This document shows, piece after piece, positions 23,208-34,177 of a stretch of 64,000 nt of DNA. A program made the translations under genes and the position numbers. Numbering within the stretch: the first letter of the stretch is position 1; the number at the start of each line of letters is the position of its first letter. The notes under the pieces were generated by a model. It was not told where the DNA came from and made no database searches. It worked only from the letters and a program-made list of their open reading frames with translations. Source of the DNA: Adiantum capillus-veneris (lineage: Eukaryota; Streptophyta; Polypodiopsida; Polypodiales; Pteridaceae); NCBI GenBank assembly GCA_014529385.2, contig CM043952.1, forward strand, positions 62,675,119-62,739,118, in the 5' to 3' direction.

Positions 23208-23945
23208 TCAATGCTTTCGTGTTGACAAGTACACACCAAGGACATAATTTGTCTCAGAATCACTATACTGATTTACAATTGTGTTGTATGTATAGACTCT
23301 CTTATCTCTTGCATACAACCATCCTACCAACCATGGAATTATGGTTCTCTGCAAGAAGTTTTGAAGTTGCTCGGAAGTTTGCCTCCACATCTTTGGAAAT
23401 ATAAGATATGTCCCTGGCATGTTCCACATCACCCTATATGGAGTGTCATCAAAAATTAAGGTATTGTTTGCATCCAAATCCTCAAATATCTTCCAAATAT
23501 CACTCAGATTTTTGTGATAAACCCTTGTAAATCCTAACATGATATTTGGATTTTGGCAATTTTTGTTACTCATAAACACCTTGAACTTGGTATACTGCTC
23601 AGGAAAACACTTTTGTGTGATGCGTTGCACCCTTGTTAAGTTATAGCAACTCCATATCCATAGCTCAAAGTATCCAGCACAAAAATCCAAAAAACTTTGT
23701 GCGTCTGGTCGCACCACATGATAAACTTCATCTTTGTCCTCCACAAGTCGCATGTGTTGAGCCAAGATGGCATAGAATCTCCATGTTTCATTTCAACTGT
23801 CTTGAGAAGTAACCCCTCTAGATCCAAGATAAGTACTCTTTTGATGTCCTTGAAAGCAAGTGGTAGGTGCATTAGGAGATTTCGGAGGTCTTTTGGAGGG
23901 CCTTTTGGTAGAGAGAGGAAAATAAGCTCCTCCAATGAGAGAAGA
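23208..23945 (-). pseudogene. FCP1/HAD-like phosphatase pseudogene, copy 1
   Basis: The minus strand encodes the core of an FCP1-homology (NIF-type) HAD domain: RVLILDLEGLLLK at the first motif, then, after a one-frame slip near 23750, VVRPDAQSFLDFCAGYFELWIWS, and later NTLIFDDTPYR, the IDDSP-like third motif. The first motif has DLEGLL rather than the catalytic DxDGT, as in a plant subfamily of uncharacterised HAD proteins, so catalysis is doubtful even in the parent. An AG-ending stretch near 23948 could be a 3' splice site. It lies beside, and at its start overlaps, the foldback structure. A second copy is at 39482-40681. Confidence 0.7.
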
Positions 23946-25105
23946 GCCTACGTTACGTAGAAAAATAGATTGATATTAACAAAAATATAAAAGGTGTCCC
24001 TCTCCTCATTTAATAATCTAGTGGTCCTTGAAGACGAGCACTCTCTTTTATTTAATGCGAGCACTTTTTTCAGAAGGTAGATGCGGTGCATTTGATACGG
24101 GATACGTCATCACTAGAACTCAAAAAGTCACAAAACTATCAAGTGGTGGAAGATTTTGAAACTTTTGATACTGCCAATGCGTCCGGAACACACATATCTC
24201 CTAGAAATGAATGTCCAATTGCCTCGCTTAGACATCCAAAGAGGCCAAAAATGTCAAACACCCCTAAAAGAACATTTCACTAACGGCGCGCGAGGGGGCA
24301 TTTCAAAATTTTGGAATGCCTCCTCGCGCGTCGTTAGTAAAAAGGCCCTTTTCCCTCTTTTTAGGGAGCTTTTTGAGAGGAAAATGTCCAAAAACCTCTA
24401 AAAAGGGGCTTTTTGGAAAGATAAGTGTCTAAAAATCACTAAAAAGAGCTTTGTACTAACGGCGCGAGGGGGCATTCCAAAATTTTGGAATGCCTCTTCG
24501 CGCGCCGTGAGTAAAAAGGCCCTTTGTTCCTCTTTTTAGGGAGCTTTTTGAGAGAAAAATGTCCAAAAACCTCTAAAAAGGGGCTTTTTGGAAAGATAAG
24601 TGTCCAAAAATCAATAAAAAAAGCTTTATACTAACGGCGCGCGAGGGGGCATTCCAAAATTTTGAAATGCCTCCTCGCGCGCCGTTAGTAAAAAGACCCT
24701 TTTTTCTTTTTTTTAGGGAGCTTTTTGAGAGGAAAATGTCCAAAAACCTCTAAAAAGGGGCTTTTTAAAAAGATAAGTGTCCAAAAACCCCCAAAAATGG
24801 GCTTTGTACTAACGGCGCGCAGAGGGGCATTCTAAAATTTTAGAATGCCTTCTCGCGCGCCTTTAGTAAAAAGCCCATTTTTGGGGGTTTTTTGACATTT
24901 TTTGCCTCTCCGGATGTCGGAATGAGACAAGTAGACATTCATTTTTAAGGTATTTTGGCGTTCCGGATGCATTGGTGGTGTCAAAATCCTCAAAATCTAT
25001 CACTATTTTACAGTTTGTGACTTTTCAACTTTCAGTGATGACGTAAGCTGCATTGAATGCGCTGCACCTGCCTCCTGAAAAAGACGCTCGCATTAAATAA
25101 AAAAG
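23881..25105. mobile_element. foldback element: four hairpin units inside a long inverted repeat
   Basis: The left arm (23881-24278) is complementary to 24868-25105 plus 34024-34177, the right arm being split by G2. Matching points (24053/25095, 24279/24867, and 23881/34177 after removing G2) all place the centre at about 24573. The core holds four hairpins, detailed in the next entry. No coding sequence of its own was found. It could be a foldback-type or long-TIR non-autonomous DNA transposon; outer ends and target duplication are not certain. Confidence 0.75.
24279..24867. repeat. four tandem units of about 176 bp, each with a 60-bp hairpin
   Basis: Hairpins at 24279-24338, 24455-24512, 24630-24689 and 24808-24867. 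Each runs from actaacggcgcgcgag to a mirror ctcgcgcgccgttagt around the centre ccaaaattttgg. The starts are 176, 175 and 178 bp apart. The spacers carry complementary runs (aaaaggccctttt, aaaaaggggctttttgg) and could also pair. Confidence 0.9.
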
Positions 25106-26699
25106 TGTCATAATAATCAATATCTAATTCTCCTAAATGATTTTCTCATATTAAACTGATCATTTAATGTGGGGAAGTGCCAAGGGAGAAAAAGCTAGAA
25201 TATTGGTTAAGTTAGTAGACCGGCCACAGTAGGGATCCAAAGGAGGGAAAATAGGGATCCAAAGGGGGGGCCATCTGCAAAAGAGCCATGTGAAACAATG
25301 GGCCAAAAAGACCCTAAGGTTCAGCCCATTAAGACTTCCAAAATGCTAAGGTTCCAAAATTCAAAGGTTGTGTCCAAAGGTCAACCCTAGGGAAAATTGG
25401 ATGCTTAGTGTGTGCCCAAAAAGTCTTTCTACATCCCTACATGGGAGGGGGCGAGCCCCAAAGCTAGGGGATGAGAGAGAAAGCCACACACACACACACA
25501 GGCTCCCTTTACACAAAGGGAATGAGGGACACATGTCAGCTCCCTAGGCCAGATGCCCACAAGGTGTGCCCAATTCCTATTAGAAGACCCTTGAAGTGGA
25601 CCAATGAGAATTAAGCTAGAGTAAATCTAGTTTAATTAATTTAAAAACATTTAATAAAAGAAACCAATGAGAATTAAGTCTCCTAGAAGACTATTGGGGC
25701 AGTCTCCCAAGGGGTCCAATGAGCATTCAGGAGCCCCATGGCTTGCCTGATTCCTATTGGCCAGGAGGCAAAGGGGTCCAATGAGAGTTTAGTTTAATTA
25801 TTTAATTACCTAAAGCTCTCACAAAAGGGGAAAGGGGGACACATGTCTAAAGGCTATCACTTATGCTGCTTAATTCCTATTGGCTTGACCTGGGGAGGTC
25901 CAATGAGGCAAAGGCCAGACTTATTTAGCAGCTAGGGCTCGCCCAAGAGAGAGGGGGGGCTGATTTTTGCTTGGCATTGACACACACACTCTCACACTTG
26001 ACCATGTGTGAAGGGAAAATACTATATCTCCTCCCAAGCTTTAATGGAGAGCTCATCACCTACTCCAAGCTTGTGAGATAGAAGCCTACATCAACACTCT
26101 CTTGGCATGTGGATGCAAATCCAACCAAGAGCCAAGCTTCAATGCATGCTCATCTTCTCTACCAAGCTAATTACTAAGCTAAGCTATGCTAATATGAGTG
26201 ATTATGTGAGGAGATGTACTTCTTTCTCGTAAGATACTTCTTTTTCCTCTCAATCTACTCTCATACCCTGCTAGCTCTCACCATATTCGAAGGTGTGTGA
26301 GGTCTTGGGTCTGAGAACAGGGATAATTCAAGTTGTGTTTGATTAAGTGTTTTTGCTTGGTGTATGAAGCTTCCATCTTCATTGCACTAGCTAGTCTTGA
26401 AGGAACACAAAGAATTGTATTGTACAATGTCTCTCTTGATGGGAGAAACCATAATACAAAGCCTTTTGGAGGGGGGACCGGCTCCATGCAAATCCGGTCC
26501 TCAACTGTTGTCAATAGCTTAATTGCTCTCTCTCTTTTGAAAGTATTGTCGATGATATCTAACTAGGTGTTATGCTTTTTGTTGCTCTCTCCACCCAAGC
26601 ACTCTTGTAATTCTCATTAGGAATCTATTCTAATGAAATGCCCACTATGTTCATGCTAATTTCCGCTACACATAAGCTTTTAGGCCATTAAATGTTACA
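25106..26699 (+). repeat. 5' LTR of G2
   Basis: 1594 bp, TG...CA, nearly identical to 32426-34018. It contains several CCAATGAG/CTCATTGG-type phrases and a short (CA)n at about 25487-25499. Confidence 0.95.
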
Positions 26700-26700
26700 T

Positions 26701-26712
26701 TGGTATCAGAGC
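26701..26712 (+). promoter_or_regulatory. primer-binding site of G2
   Basis: tggtatcagagc, initiator tRNA-Met type, one base after the 5' LTR. Confidence 0.93.
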
Positions 26713-27117
26713 TCAAGGTTTCTCTTTTCTTGCTCAAGAAGGGAGGTCCTCAAGCTAGCTACAAATGGTTGGTATTATTAATTGCCTGTGAGTAAGTAGA
26801 ATAGGGATTTTTCAGCCTTGCAGTGCGCCTGCCTTTGTGCAGTTAACGGGGCATCACCGTCGAGAGCTATGGTCTTAATAGTGGAGTCCTATGGGGCTTG
26901 CCTACAGCTTAACCACTATTGAGCTATTAGAAGCTTGACAGGAGCCGGTGCTGTTTTGGTGTCGAAAGACCCTCTCTTCTATTCCTTGCAATTAATGGTA
27001 TTCGAGCCGCGGGTACAGTAGCTTGAGTGCTTTTTTCTAAAGGGGTAAAGAGGAGTAGCAACTAGGGCTTGAAGTGCCAAAGTACACCTAAAAAGTTTAC
27101 ACCTAAAAGTTGTTAGA
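26713..27117 (+). other. G2 5' untranslated leader
   Basis: About 400 bp between PBS and the gag-pol ATG; no ORF of note. Confidence 0.7.
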
Positions 27118-30100
27118 ATGGTTGACAATAGTAAAGAGAGTGAAATTAATGTTGATAACTTTGATTTTGCTCATGAGCAAGCTACTAATGATGCTTCAAT
27201 GCTTGTTAACTATCTTGTTTCTAGGCTTCAACAAGCCATGGGCAATCCATCTCTCCAAAGTGAAGTGCAACGGCAGCTCCATGCTCACGGGATTCTCCAA
27301 GCTCATCACCATGACGAGAGAACACCTAGGAAGCCTCCTTGTGAGACTACCAAAAGAGGTCTCTCTCCGATTCGGGAAGAAGAAGAGAATCCATATGAAG
27401 GGCTCAAGAACTTACTTCTTGATGATGCATCTCCTTCCCAAAGGAGAACTCAAGAGAATCCACCGAAGGAACGAGAAAGAAGCGAGTCTCCCGCCACCTC
27501 GGCGGAGATGGCTCCACGAAGACGGCGGGCTAAACGCTCTCCATCACCACCAAAGCGGAGAAGACCATCACACTCTTCTCCACGCCATAATTCAAAGAGG
27601 GATGATAAAAAGCAAGAGAAGAAAAAGGCGAGAAAGAGGACACCCTCTTCTCCATCTTCTTCATCCTCTTCCTCTTATGAAAGCTATGGTGAAGACGACA
27701 AAGATCAAGACAAGAAAAAGGCGAGAAAGAGGTCACCCTCTTCTCCACCTCCTTCAAATTCTTCATCTTCTGAAGAAAGTGATGGTGCAACTTTTGAACC
27801 ATCAAAAAGAAGAGGCCATAGGAAATCCTATGCCGCATGGAAGAGGTCGTCCAAGCTGAAGAAATTCAAAGAGGGAGGGAAGAGCATCTCTTTCCTTACC
27901 TATGATGGCACCTTCGGTGCAACAGACAAAGTTTTGGCCTTTATCCAGCAATTCGATGCGGCGTTTGGAGATGAGGGCTTCACAGAGTCCTCTAAGCTAC
28001 GCCATGTAGCTATGCACTTTCAAAAGTCCGCCAGACAATGGTGGTCTAGCCTACGAGCCAACGGTGAAGCTCCACGAACATGGAAGGCTTTAAGAGCTTC
28101 CATTATGAAGCAGTTTTTGGCCACCGATGCCAAAGACAAAGTACTCACCGAATGGCGAAGCTTAAAGCTCTCTCCCAATGAATCTATCCACAAATATGTA
28201 GACAAGTTTTGGGACCTACAACTCAAAGCCACTGTCTTCAAAAAGTTGGATTTTGGAGAGCAAAAGCAACAATTTTGTGCGGGCTTAACCGAAGAAATGG
28301 CGGAGTATGTCAACTCCCAAAGGCCACGTACCATATCGGCGGTAATACACCATACTATGGTGGCCTCGCGAATCAATTTCCAAACGGGGGGTAAAAGAAA
28401 TAATAAGCCCCCGGAAAACAAGGGTTCCAATGAGCCTAAGGGGAAGGACAATGTCCAAAAGTCTCCTAAGGGCAATTCCAACAAAGCTAAAGAGAAGGGA
28501 GTTTACAAAGGAAAGAATAAACTCTCTCCTGAAGAGCTTGAGCGTTATCGTAAAGATAACCGGTGTTTCAAGTGCGGCGAACAAGGGCATGCGTACCGCG
28601 CTTGTCCCCAAAAGAACAACCGCCAAGATCCTCCTAGAGCTTCTTTGGTTGAAATCCAAGAGGAGGAGATTCATCAAACTCACCACAAAGGATCTCCTCT
28701 ATGCCATGCTTGGGGAAAGGTAAGAGAACATGATGCTTTTATTCTCTTTGACTCTGGTTCTACTCACAATTTCATATCTATGGAGTTAGCCACCAAGCTA
28801 GGCATACAATCCTACGAGATGGGAGATATCCTACCCGCAGACAGTGCCTTCAAGGGGCAAGAAGCTTCAGTCACTCCCTTAATCGGGAAATTGAGACTTC
28901 ATGTCCAAGGCTATGTGGACAAAGAGGACTTCTTTATCTCTCCTCTCAAGCATGAGGATGTAATCCTAGGGGCACCATGGTTTGACCGCCTGGCTGCCCA
29001 TGTTAAATTTCCTGAAAGGAGAATCTCCTTTAAGTTCAGGGAAAAGGACATGTATATAGATGCTAAGGAGATGGGTAACACCATCCCCATTGTACATACA
29101 CCAGCTTTCAACAAGTCAATAAAGAGCTCTATTTCCGTGTACATGATTTTTGTTAAAGATTCTCAAAATGAACCTAATGCTTTAGCAAAAGAAAATAAAA
29201 GCAACCAAAAGGAATTAGAGTTATCCAATTTTCTCAAGGGGTTTCAAGATGTCTTTATTGATGACATCCCTTGTGAGCTACCTCCTAAACGAGGTAATGA
29301 CGACCATGCAATTGAACTTCTTCCAGGAAGTTCACCGCCTAACAAACCTCCTTATAGAGTTTCTCAAGCTCAACAAGAGGAGATTATGCGGCAAGTGCAT
29401 GAGTTAATTGAGAAGGGCATGGTTAGGCCTAGCTCATCTCCATTTTTCTCACCTGTGCTATTAGTGCAAAAGAAAGACGGCACATATCGTATGTGTGTCG
29501 ACTATAGAGCACTAAATAGGATCACTATCAAGAATAGGTTTCCCGTTCCACGGGTAGAAGACCTATTTGATAAGCTACAAGGATCGACCTACTTCAGTAG
29601 GATTGACCTAAAAAGTGGCTATCATCAAATAAGGATAGTTGATCAAGACATTGTAAAGACCGCATTTCGTACTACATTTGGTCTTTACGAATACATTGTC
29701 ATGCCTTTTGGCTTGACTAATGCACCAGCCACATTTAACCGCTTGATGGAGAAGCTGTTCAGGCCTCATCGAACCTTCACTGGAGTGTTCTTTGATGATA
29801 TTATCATCTACTCTAATTCATTGGAGGAACACAAGCAACACCTCCAGGTAATATTTCAAGTTTTAAGAGAGAATAAACTTTATGTTAATCGAAAGAAAAG
29901 TGAATTTTTCTTGCAAGAGATTCAATATTTAGGTCACATTATCTCTCAAGATGGAATCCAAATGGATCCATCCAAGTTAGAGGTAATAAAAGGATGGCCT
30001 AAACCAAGGAATCTTCATGAACTAAGAAGCTTTATAGGTATGTGTGCATACTATAGACGCTTCATAGAAAAGTTCTCACAAATTGCGGGACCATTACATG

Positions 30101-32067
30101 ACCTAACAAAGAAAAATGTTAGGTATACGTGGTCTGCTAAGGAGAACAATGCTTTCGAAAAGCTTAAAGAAAAGCTTATCTCTCAACCTGTGCTTACACT
30201 ACCGGATCTATCAAAACCATTTGAGGTCCAATGTGATGCTTGTGGTGATTGCCTTGGGGCTGTTTTGCTCCAAGAAGGGCACGCCATAGGCTATGAGAGT
30301 CGAAGGCTCGATCCTGTTGAGCAAGCTCTAGGCATATACGAAAAAGAACTCCTTGCAGTTCTACATGCCTTAGACTCATGGAAGCACTATTTATTGGGGA
30401 CTCCTTTCATTCTGCGAACGGATCACCAAAGTCTTAAGTACTTCATGACGCAGACCAAGCTCTCCGACAAACAAATGAGGTGGGCAAATTTCCTTTCGCA
30501 ATTTCATTTTCATATTGCTCACATTGCTGGCAAGCATAATCAAGTAGCCGATGCACTCTCAAGACGCCCGAGAGTGAATGCGGTTTCCATAGCAACTCAC
30601 AATGATCTATCTTCAATGATAGATGAGTATGCTATTGATCCCGATTTTAGAGATGTGATTTCAGCCCTTGCATTAGGGAAGAAAGAAGAACCATTTACTT
30701 TACAAGATGGTTATCTTCTCTATGGCAATAGACTATGCGTTACTAACTCACTACGTGAGAAAGTAATGTATGAATCTCATGCTCCCCCATATGCAGGGCA
30801 TAGAGGGATTCAGTCTACCCTAAAGGGAATTGAAACATATTTCTATTGGCCTACCATGAAAGTGAACATACACGAGTATGTTTCCAAATGTGTGGTATGT
30901 CAAAAGACAAAATTTGATAGAGGGAAGCAACTTGGATTGCTTCAACCCTTGCCAATCCCTAATTCACCGTGGGAGAGCATATCCATGGATTTTATCTTTG
31001 GATTGCCTAAGTCTATCCATGGGAATACGGGAATATGGACGATAGTAGACATGTTTAGTAAACAAGCTCATTTTATACCTGTCAAAAAGACTATCAAAGC
31101 CCATCAAATGGCAACCCTCTTCATTTCACAAATTTTCAAGTACCATGGCTTGCCAATGTCCATAGTGTCGGATAGAGATCCTAGAATGACCAGTAATTTC
31201 TGGAAGGGTCTCTTTGAGAATTTAGGAACAAGGCTAAATTTCTCTTCGGCCTATCATCCACAAACTGATGGCCAAAGTGAAATAGCTAACCTAACCATTC
31301 TCAATCTACTAAAAGCCTATGTAACGGAAGTAGATCAAAGATCCCAATGGGAGAAGTACTTACCCTTAGTAGAGTATGCTTACAATAACACTGTACATAC
31401 TTCTACAGGAAAAGCACCTTTCGAGGTAATTGAGGGAAGATCAAAAAGTCCCTTGCTACTTAAGGTACATGGGAAGATCTTCGCTGCAGATGAGTATAGC
31501 CGAGACCTACAAGAATCTTTCCAAAAGATTAAGGATGCTATCTCTATCTCACAGCAAAGGCAAAAGGCTGCTGCTGACAAGCACAGAAAAGCCCAAGCCT
31601 TTAAAGAAAACGATTGGGTCTTGTTAAAGTTTCCCAAGGCTCGATTAAGGCACACGACGGGCAAGAATCCTACGGGCCACCAAAAGTACTATGCTAAACT
31701 AGCAAAAAGGTATTATGGTCCCTTCCAGATTCTTAGGCCAATCAATGAGATGGCCTATCAACTTAAGTTGCCCAATCATTGGCTCATACACAATGCTTTT
31801 CATGTGAGCCTCTTAAAGCCTTACAAAGGAGAGCCACCTCAAGAACCAACTATTGAAGACCCACCGGAGATCGAGGACCACGAGGAGGTGCTGCAGCCCG
31901 AGTCCATTCTCCGACATGAAGACAAGGTATTAAGAGGCGGTAAGACTATCCGACGATATCTTATTAAGTTTAAGAATTATCCTTTTGAAGATGCTAGATG
32001 GATGCAAGGCATACAATTAAAGGATAACCTAAACCTTGTCAATGCTTACAATGCTTCCCAAGAGTAA
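27118..32067 (+). CDS. G2 gag-pol polyprotein with C-terminal chromodomain
   Basis: A single ORF of 1649 codons. The first 245 residues are charged, with serine runs and K/R clusters (two copies of KKARKR-PSSP at about 164-210). Gag follows (SARQWWSSLRANG), then a CCHC knuckle (C483, C486, H491, C496), protease (FDSGST, D545), RT (CVDYRALNRITIKNRF; FFDD at 891-894), RNase H (QCDACGDCLGAVLLQ; RTDHQSLKYF), and integrase with an H-H-C-C domain (HAPPYAGHRG to CVVCQKTK) and D1311, D1352, E1388, the last two separated by 35 residues. The end (YLIKFKNYPFEDARWM) is a chromodomain, placing it among chromoviruses. All catalytic residues checked are present and no stop or frameshift is seen, so it could be functional. 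Confidence 0.95.
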   Translation: MVDNSKESEINVDNFDFAHEQATNDASMLVNYLVSRLQQAMGNPSLQSEVQRQLHAHGILQAHHHDERTPRKPPCETTKRGLSPIREEEENPYEGLKNLLLDDASPSQRRTQENPPKERERSESPATSAEMAPRRRRAKRSPSPPKRRRPSHSSPRHNSKRDDKKQEKKKARKRTPSSPSSSSSSSYESYGEDDKDQDKKKARKRSPSSPPPSNSSSSEESDGATFEPSKRRGHRKSYAAWKRSSKLKKFKEGGKSISFLTYDGTFGATDKVLAFIQQFDAAFGDEGFTESSKLRHVAMHFQKSARQWWSSLRANGEAPRTWKALRASIMKQFLATDAKDKVLTEWRSLKLSPNESIHKYVDKFWDLQLKATVFKKLDFGEQKQQFCAGLTEEMAEYVNSQRPRTISAVIHHTMVASRINFQTGGKRNNKPPENKGSNEPKGKDNVQKSPKGNSNKAKEKGVYKGKNKLSPEELERYRKDNRCFKCGEQGHAYRACPQKNNRQDPPRASLVEIQEEEIHQTHHKGSPLCHAWGKVREHDAFILFDSGSTHNFISMELATKLGIQSYEMGDILPADSAFKGQEASVTPLIGKLRLHVQGYVDKEDFFISPLKHEDVILGAPWFDRLAAHVKFPERRISFKFREKDMYIDAKEMGNTIPIVHTPAFNKSIKSSISVYMIFVKDSQNEPNALAKENKSNQKELELSNFLKGFQDVFIDDIPCELPPKRGNDDHAIELLPGSSPPNKPPYRVSQAQQEEIMRQVHELIEKGMVRPSSSPFFSPVLLVQKKDGTYRMCVDYRALNRITIKNRFPVPRVEDLFDKLQGSTYFSRIDLKSGYHQIRIVDQDIVKTAFRTTFGLYEYIVMPFGLTNAPATFNRLMEKLFRPHRTFTGVFFDDIIIYSNSLEEHKQHLQVIFQVLRENKLYVNRKKSEFFLQEIQYLGHIISQDGIQMDPSKLEVIKGWPKPRNLHELRSFIGMCAYYRRFIEKFSQIAGPLHDLTKKNVRYTWSAKENNAFEKLKEKLISQPVLTLPDLSKPFEVQCDACGDCLGAVLLQEGHAIGYESRRLDPVEQALGIYEKELLAVLHALDSWKHYLLGTPFILRTDHQSLKYFMTQTKLSDKQMRWANFLSQFHFHIAHIAGKHNQVADALSRRPRVNAVSIATHNDLSSMIDEYAIDPDFRDVISALALGKKEEPFTLQDGYLLYGNRLCVTNSLREKVMYESHAPPYAGHRGIQSTLKGIETYFYWPTMKVNIHEYVSKCVVCQKTKFDRGKQLGLLQPLPIPNSPWESISMDFIFGLPKSIHGNTGIWTIVDMFSKQAHFIPVKKTIKAHQMATLFISQIFKYHGLPMSIVSDRDPRMTSNFWKGLFENLGTRLNFSSAYHPQTDGQSEIANLTILNLLKAYVTEVDQRSQWEKYLPLVEYAYNNTVHTSTGKAPFEVIEGRSKSPLLLKVHGKIFAADEYSRDLQESFQKIKDAISISQQRQKAAADKHRKAQAFKENDWVLLKFPKARLRHTTGKNPTGHQKYYAKLAKRYYGPFQILRPINEMAYQLKLPNHWLIHNAFHVSLLKPYKGEPPQEPTIEDPPEIEDHEEVLQPESILRHEDKVLRGGKTIRRYLIKFKNYPFEDARWMQGIQLKDNLNLVNAYNASQE

Positions 32068-32410
32068 GCAAATGTACAAAATGTTAAAAATGAACAAAAA
32101 TTTTTGTCTTATAAGACTCTCTTTTTCTTTATTTGTGCACAAAAATGAAGTAGTATGCATGCTTAGATCAAGTTTGCGGGGACGACGTCTCCCAAACACC
32201 AAAGTAGAGCTTGTCACTCTACTATGGAAAACTGATAGGACTAATGTGCAGACATGCTTGCGGCAGCCTCAGGCTCTCAAGCGCCAAATGGACTAGTCAT
32301 CCATTATGGAATGATGTCGTAGGGTAACCAAGGGATCCTCTACCCGCTAAGAAAAGGACTCATGCATATGCTTTATCTTCTCTACACCATAGTCGAGGAC
32401 GACTATGATT

Positions 32411-32425
32411 TCAAGAGAGAGGTAA
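32411..32425 (+). promoter_or_regulatory. polypurine tract of G2
   Basis: tcaagagagaggtaa immediately before the 3' LTR. Confidence 0.8.
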
Positions 32426-34018
32426 TGTCATAATAATCAATATCTAATTCTCCTAAATGATTTTCTCATATTAAACTGATCATTTAATGTGGGGAAGTGC
32501 CAAGGGAGAAAAAGCTAGAATATTGGTTAAGTTAGCAGACCGGCCACAGTAGGGATCCAAAGGAGGGAAAATAGGGATCCAAAGGGGGGGCCATCTGCAA
32601 AAGAGCCATGTGAAACAATGGGCCAAAAAGACCCTAAGGTTCAGCCCATTAAGACTTCCAAAATGCTAAGGTTCCAAAATTCAAAGGTTGTGTCCAAAGG
32701 TCAACCCTAGGGAAAATTGGATGCTTAGTGTGTGCCCAAAAAGTCTTTCTACATCCCTACATGGGAGGGGGCGAGCCCCAAAGCTAGGGGATGAGAGAGA
32801 AAGCCACACACACACACACAGGCTCCCTTTACACAAAGGGAATGAGGGACACATGTCAGCTCCCTAGGCCAGATGCCCACAAGGTGTGCCCAATTCCTAT
32901 TGGAAGACCGTTGAAGTGGACCAATGAGAATTAAGCTAGAGTAAATCTAGTTTAATTAATTTAAAAACATTTAATAAAAGAAACCAATGAGAATTAAGTT
33001 TCCTAGAAGACTATTGGGCAGTCTCCCAAGGGGTCCAATGAGCATTCAAGAGCCCCATGGCTTGCCTGATTCCTATTGGCCAGGAGGCAAAGGGGTCCAA
33101 TGAGAGTTTAGTTTAATTATTTAATTACCTAAAGCTCTCACAAAAGGGGAAAGGGGGACACATGTCTAAAGGCTATCACTTATGCTGCTTAATTCCTATT
33201 GGCTTGACCTGGGGAGGTCCAATGAGGCAAAGGCCAGACTTATTTAGCAGCTAGGGCTCACCCAAGAGAGAGGGGGGGCTGATTTTTGCTTGGCATTGAC
33301 ACACACACTCTCACACTTGACCATGTGTGAAGGGAAAATACTCTATCTCCTCCCAAGCTTTAATGGAGAGCTCATCACCTACTCCAAGCTTGTGAGATAG
33401 AAGCCTATATCAACACTCTCTTGGCATGTGGATGCAAATCCAACCAAGAGCCAAGCTTCAATGCATGCTCATCTTCTCTACCAAGCTAATTACTAAGCTA
33501 AGCTATGCTAATATGAGTGATTATGTGAGGAGATGTACTTCTTTCTCGTAAGATACTTCGTTTTCCTCTCAATCTACTCTCATACCCTGCTAGCTCTCAC
33601 CATCTTCGAAGGTGTGTGAGGTCTTGGGTCTGAGAACGGGGATAATTCAAGTTGTGTTTGATTAAGTGTTTTTGCTTGGTGTATGAAGCTTCCATCTTCA
33701 TTGCACTAGCTAGTCTTGAAGGAACACAAAGAATTGTATTGTACAATGTCTCTCTTGATGGGAGAAACCATAATACAAAGCCTTTTGGAGGGGGGACCGG
33801 CTCCATGCAAATCCGGTCCTCAACTGTTGTCAATAGCTTAATTGCTCTCTCTCTTTTGAAAGTATTGTCGATGATATCTAACTAGGTGTTATGCTTTTTG
33901 TTGCTCTCTCCACCCAAGCACTCTTGTAATTCTCATTAGGAATCTATTCTAATGAAATGCCCACTATGTTCATGCTAATTTCCGCTACACATAAGCTTTT
34001 AGGCCATTAAATGTTACA
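32426..34018 (+). repeat. 3' LTR of G2
   Basis: 1593 bp, near-identical to the 5' LTR; one visible single-base length difference (gggg versus ggg at about 25699/33018). It ends at the target duplication. Confidence 0.95.
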
Positions 34019-34023
34019 AAAAG

Positions 34024-34177
34024 TGACCGTTTTCAAGGACGATTGGGAATATAAATCTACTTTTCAGAGTGTCTGGTTGTCCTTTTGGACGTACTCACAA
34101 GGTGCAAGTGCATTTTAAAAAAAGTTTCTAGAGAGAGAAATACAATTTCTTACAAGGCCCTCCAAATGACCTCCGAA
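34024..34177. repeat. outer part of the foldback right arm, displaced by G2
   Basis: Complementary to 23881-24040, best at tcaaggacga near 34035 and at ggccctccaaatgacctccgaa (34156-34177). The same bases in the left arm encode the GPPKDLRN stretch of HAD pseudogene 1, so the inverted repeat carries a scrap of that gene. Confidence 0.7.

Larger units (their letters stand above)
25106..34018 (+). mobile_element. Ty3 chromovirus G2, apparently full length
   Basis: TG at 25106, CA at 34018, perfect 5-bp target duplication aaaag (25101-25105 and 34019-34023), LTRs of 1594 and 1593 bp, PBS next to the 5' LTR, PPT next to the 3' LTR, and an unbroken 1649-codon gag-pol. The two LTRs differ at roughly a dozen sites by eye, so the insertion is recent. 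It interrupts the right arm of the foldback. A related, older solo LTR lies at 4447-6018. Confidence 0.95.

Noticed and set aside
24279-24867. CRISPR-like array because of regular repeats and spacers
   Set aside because: Units are about 176 bp, the spacers are also repeated, and the DNA is plant nuclear; no cas genes.
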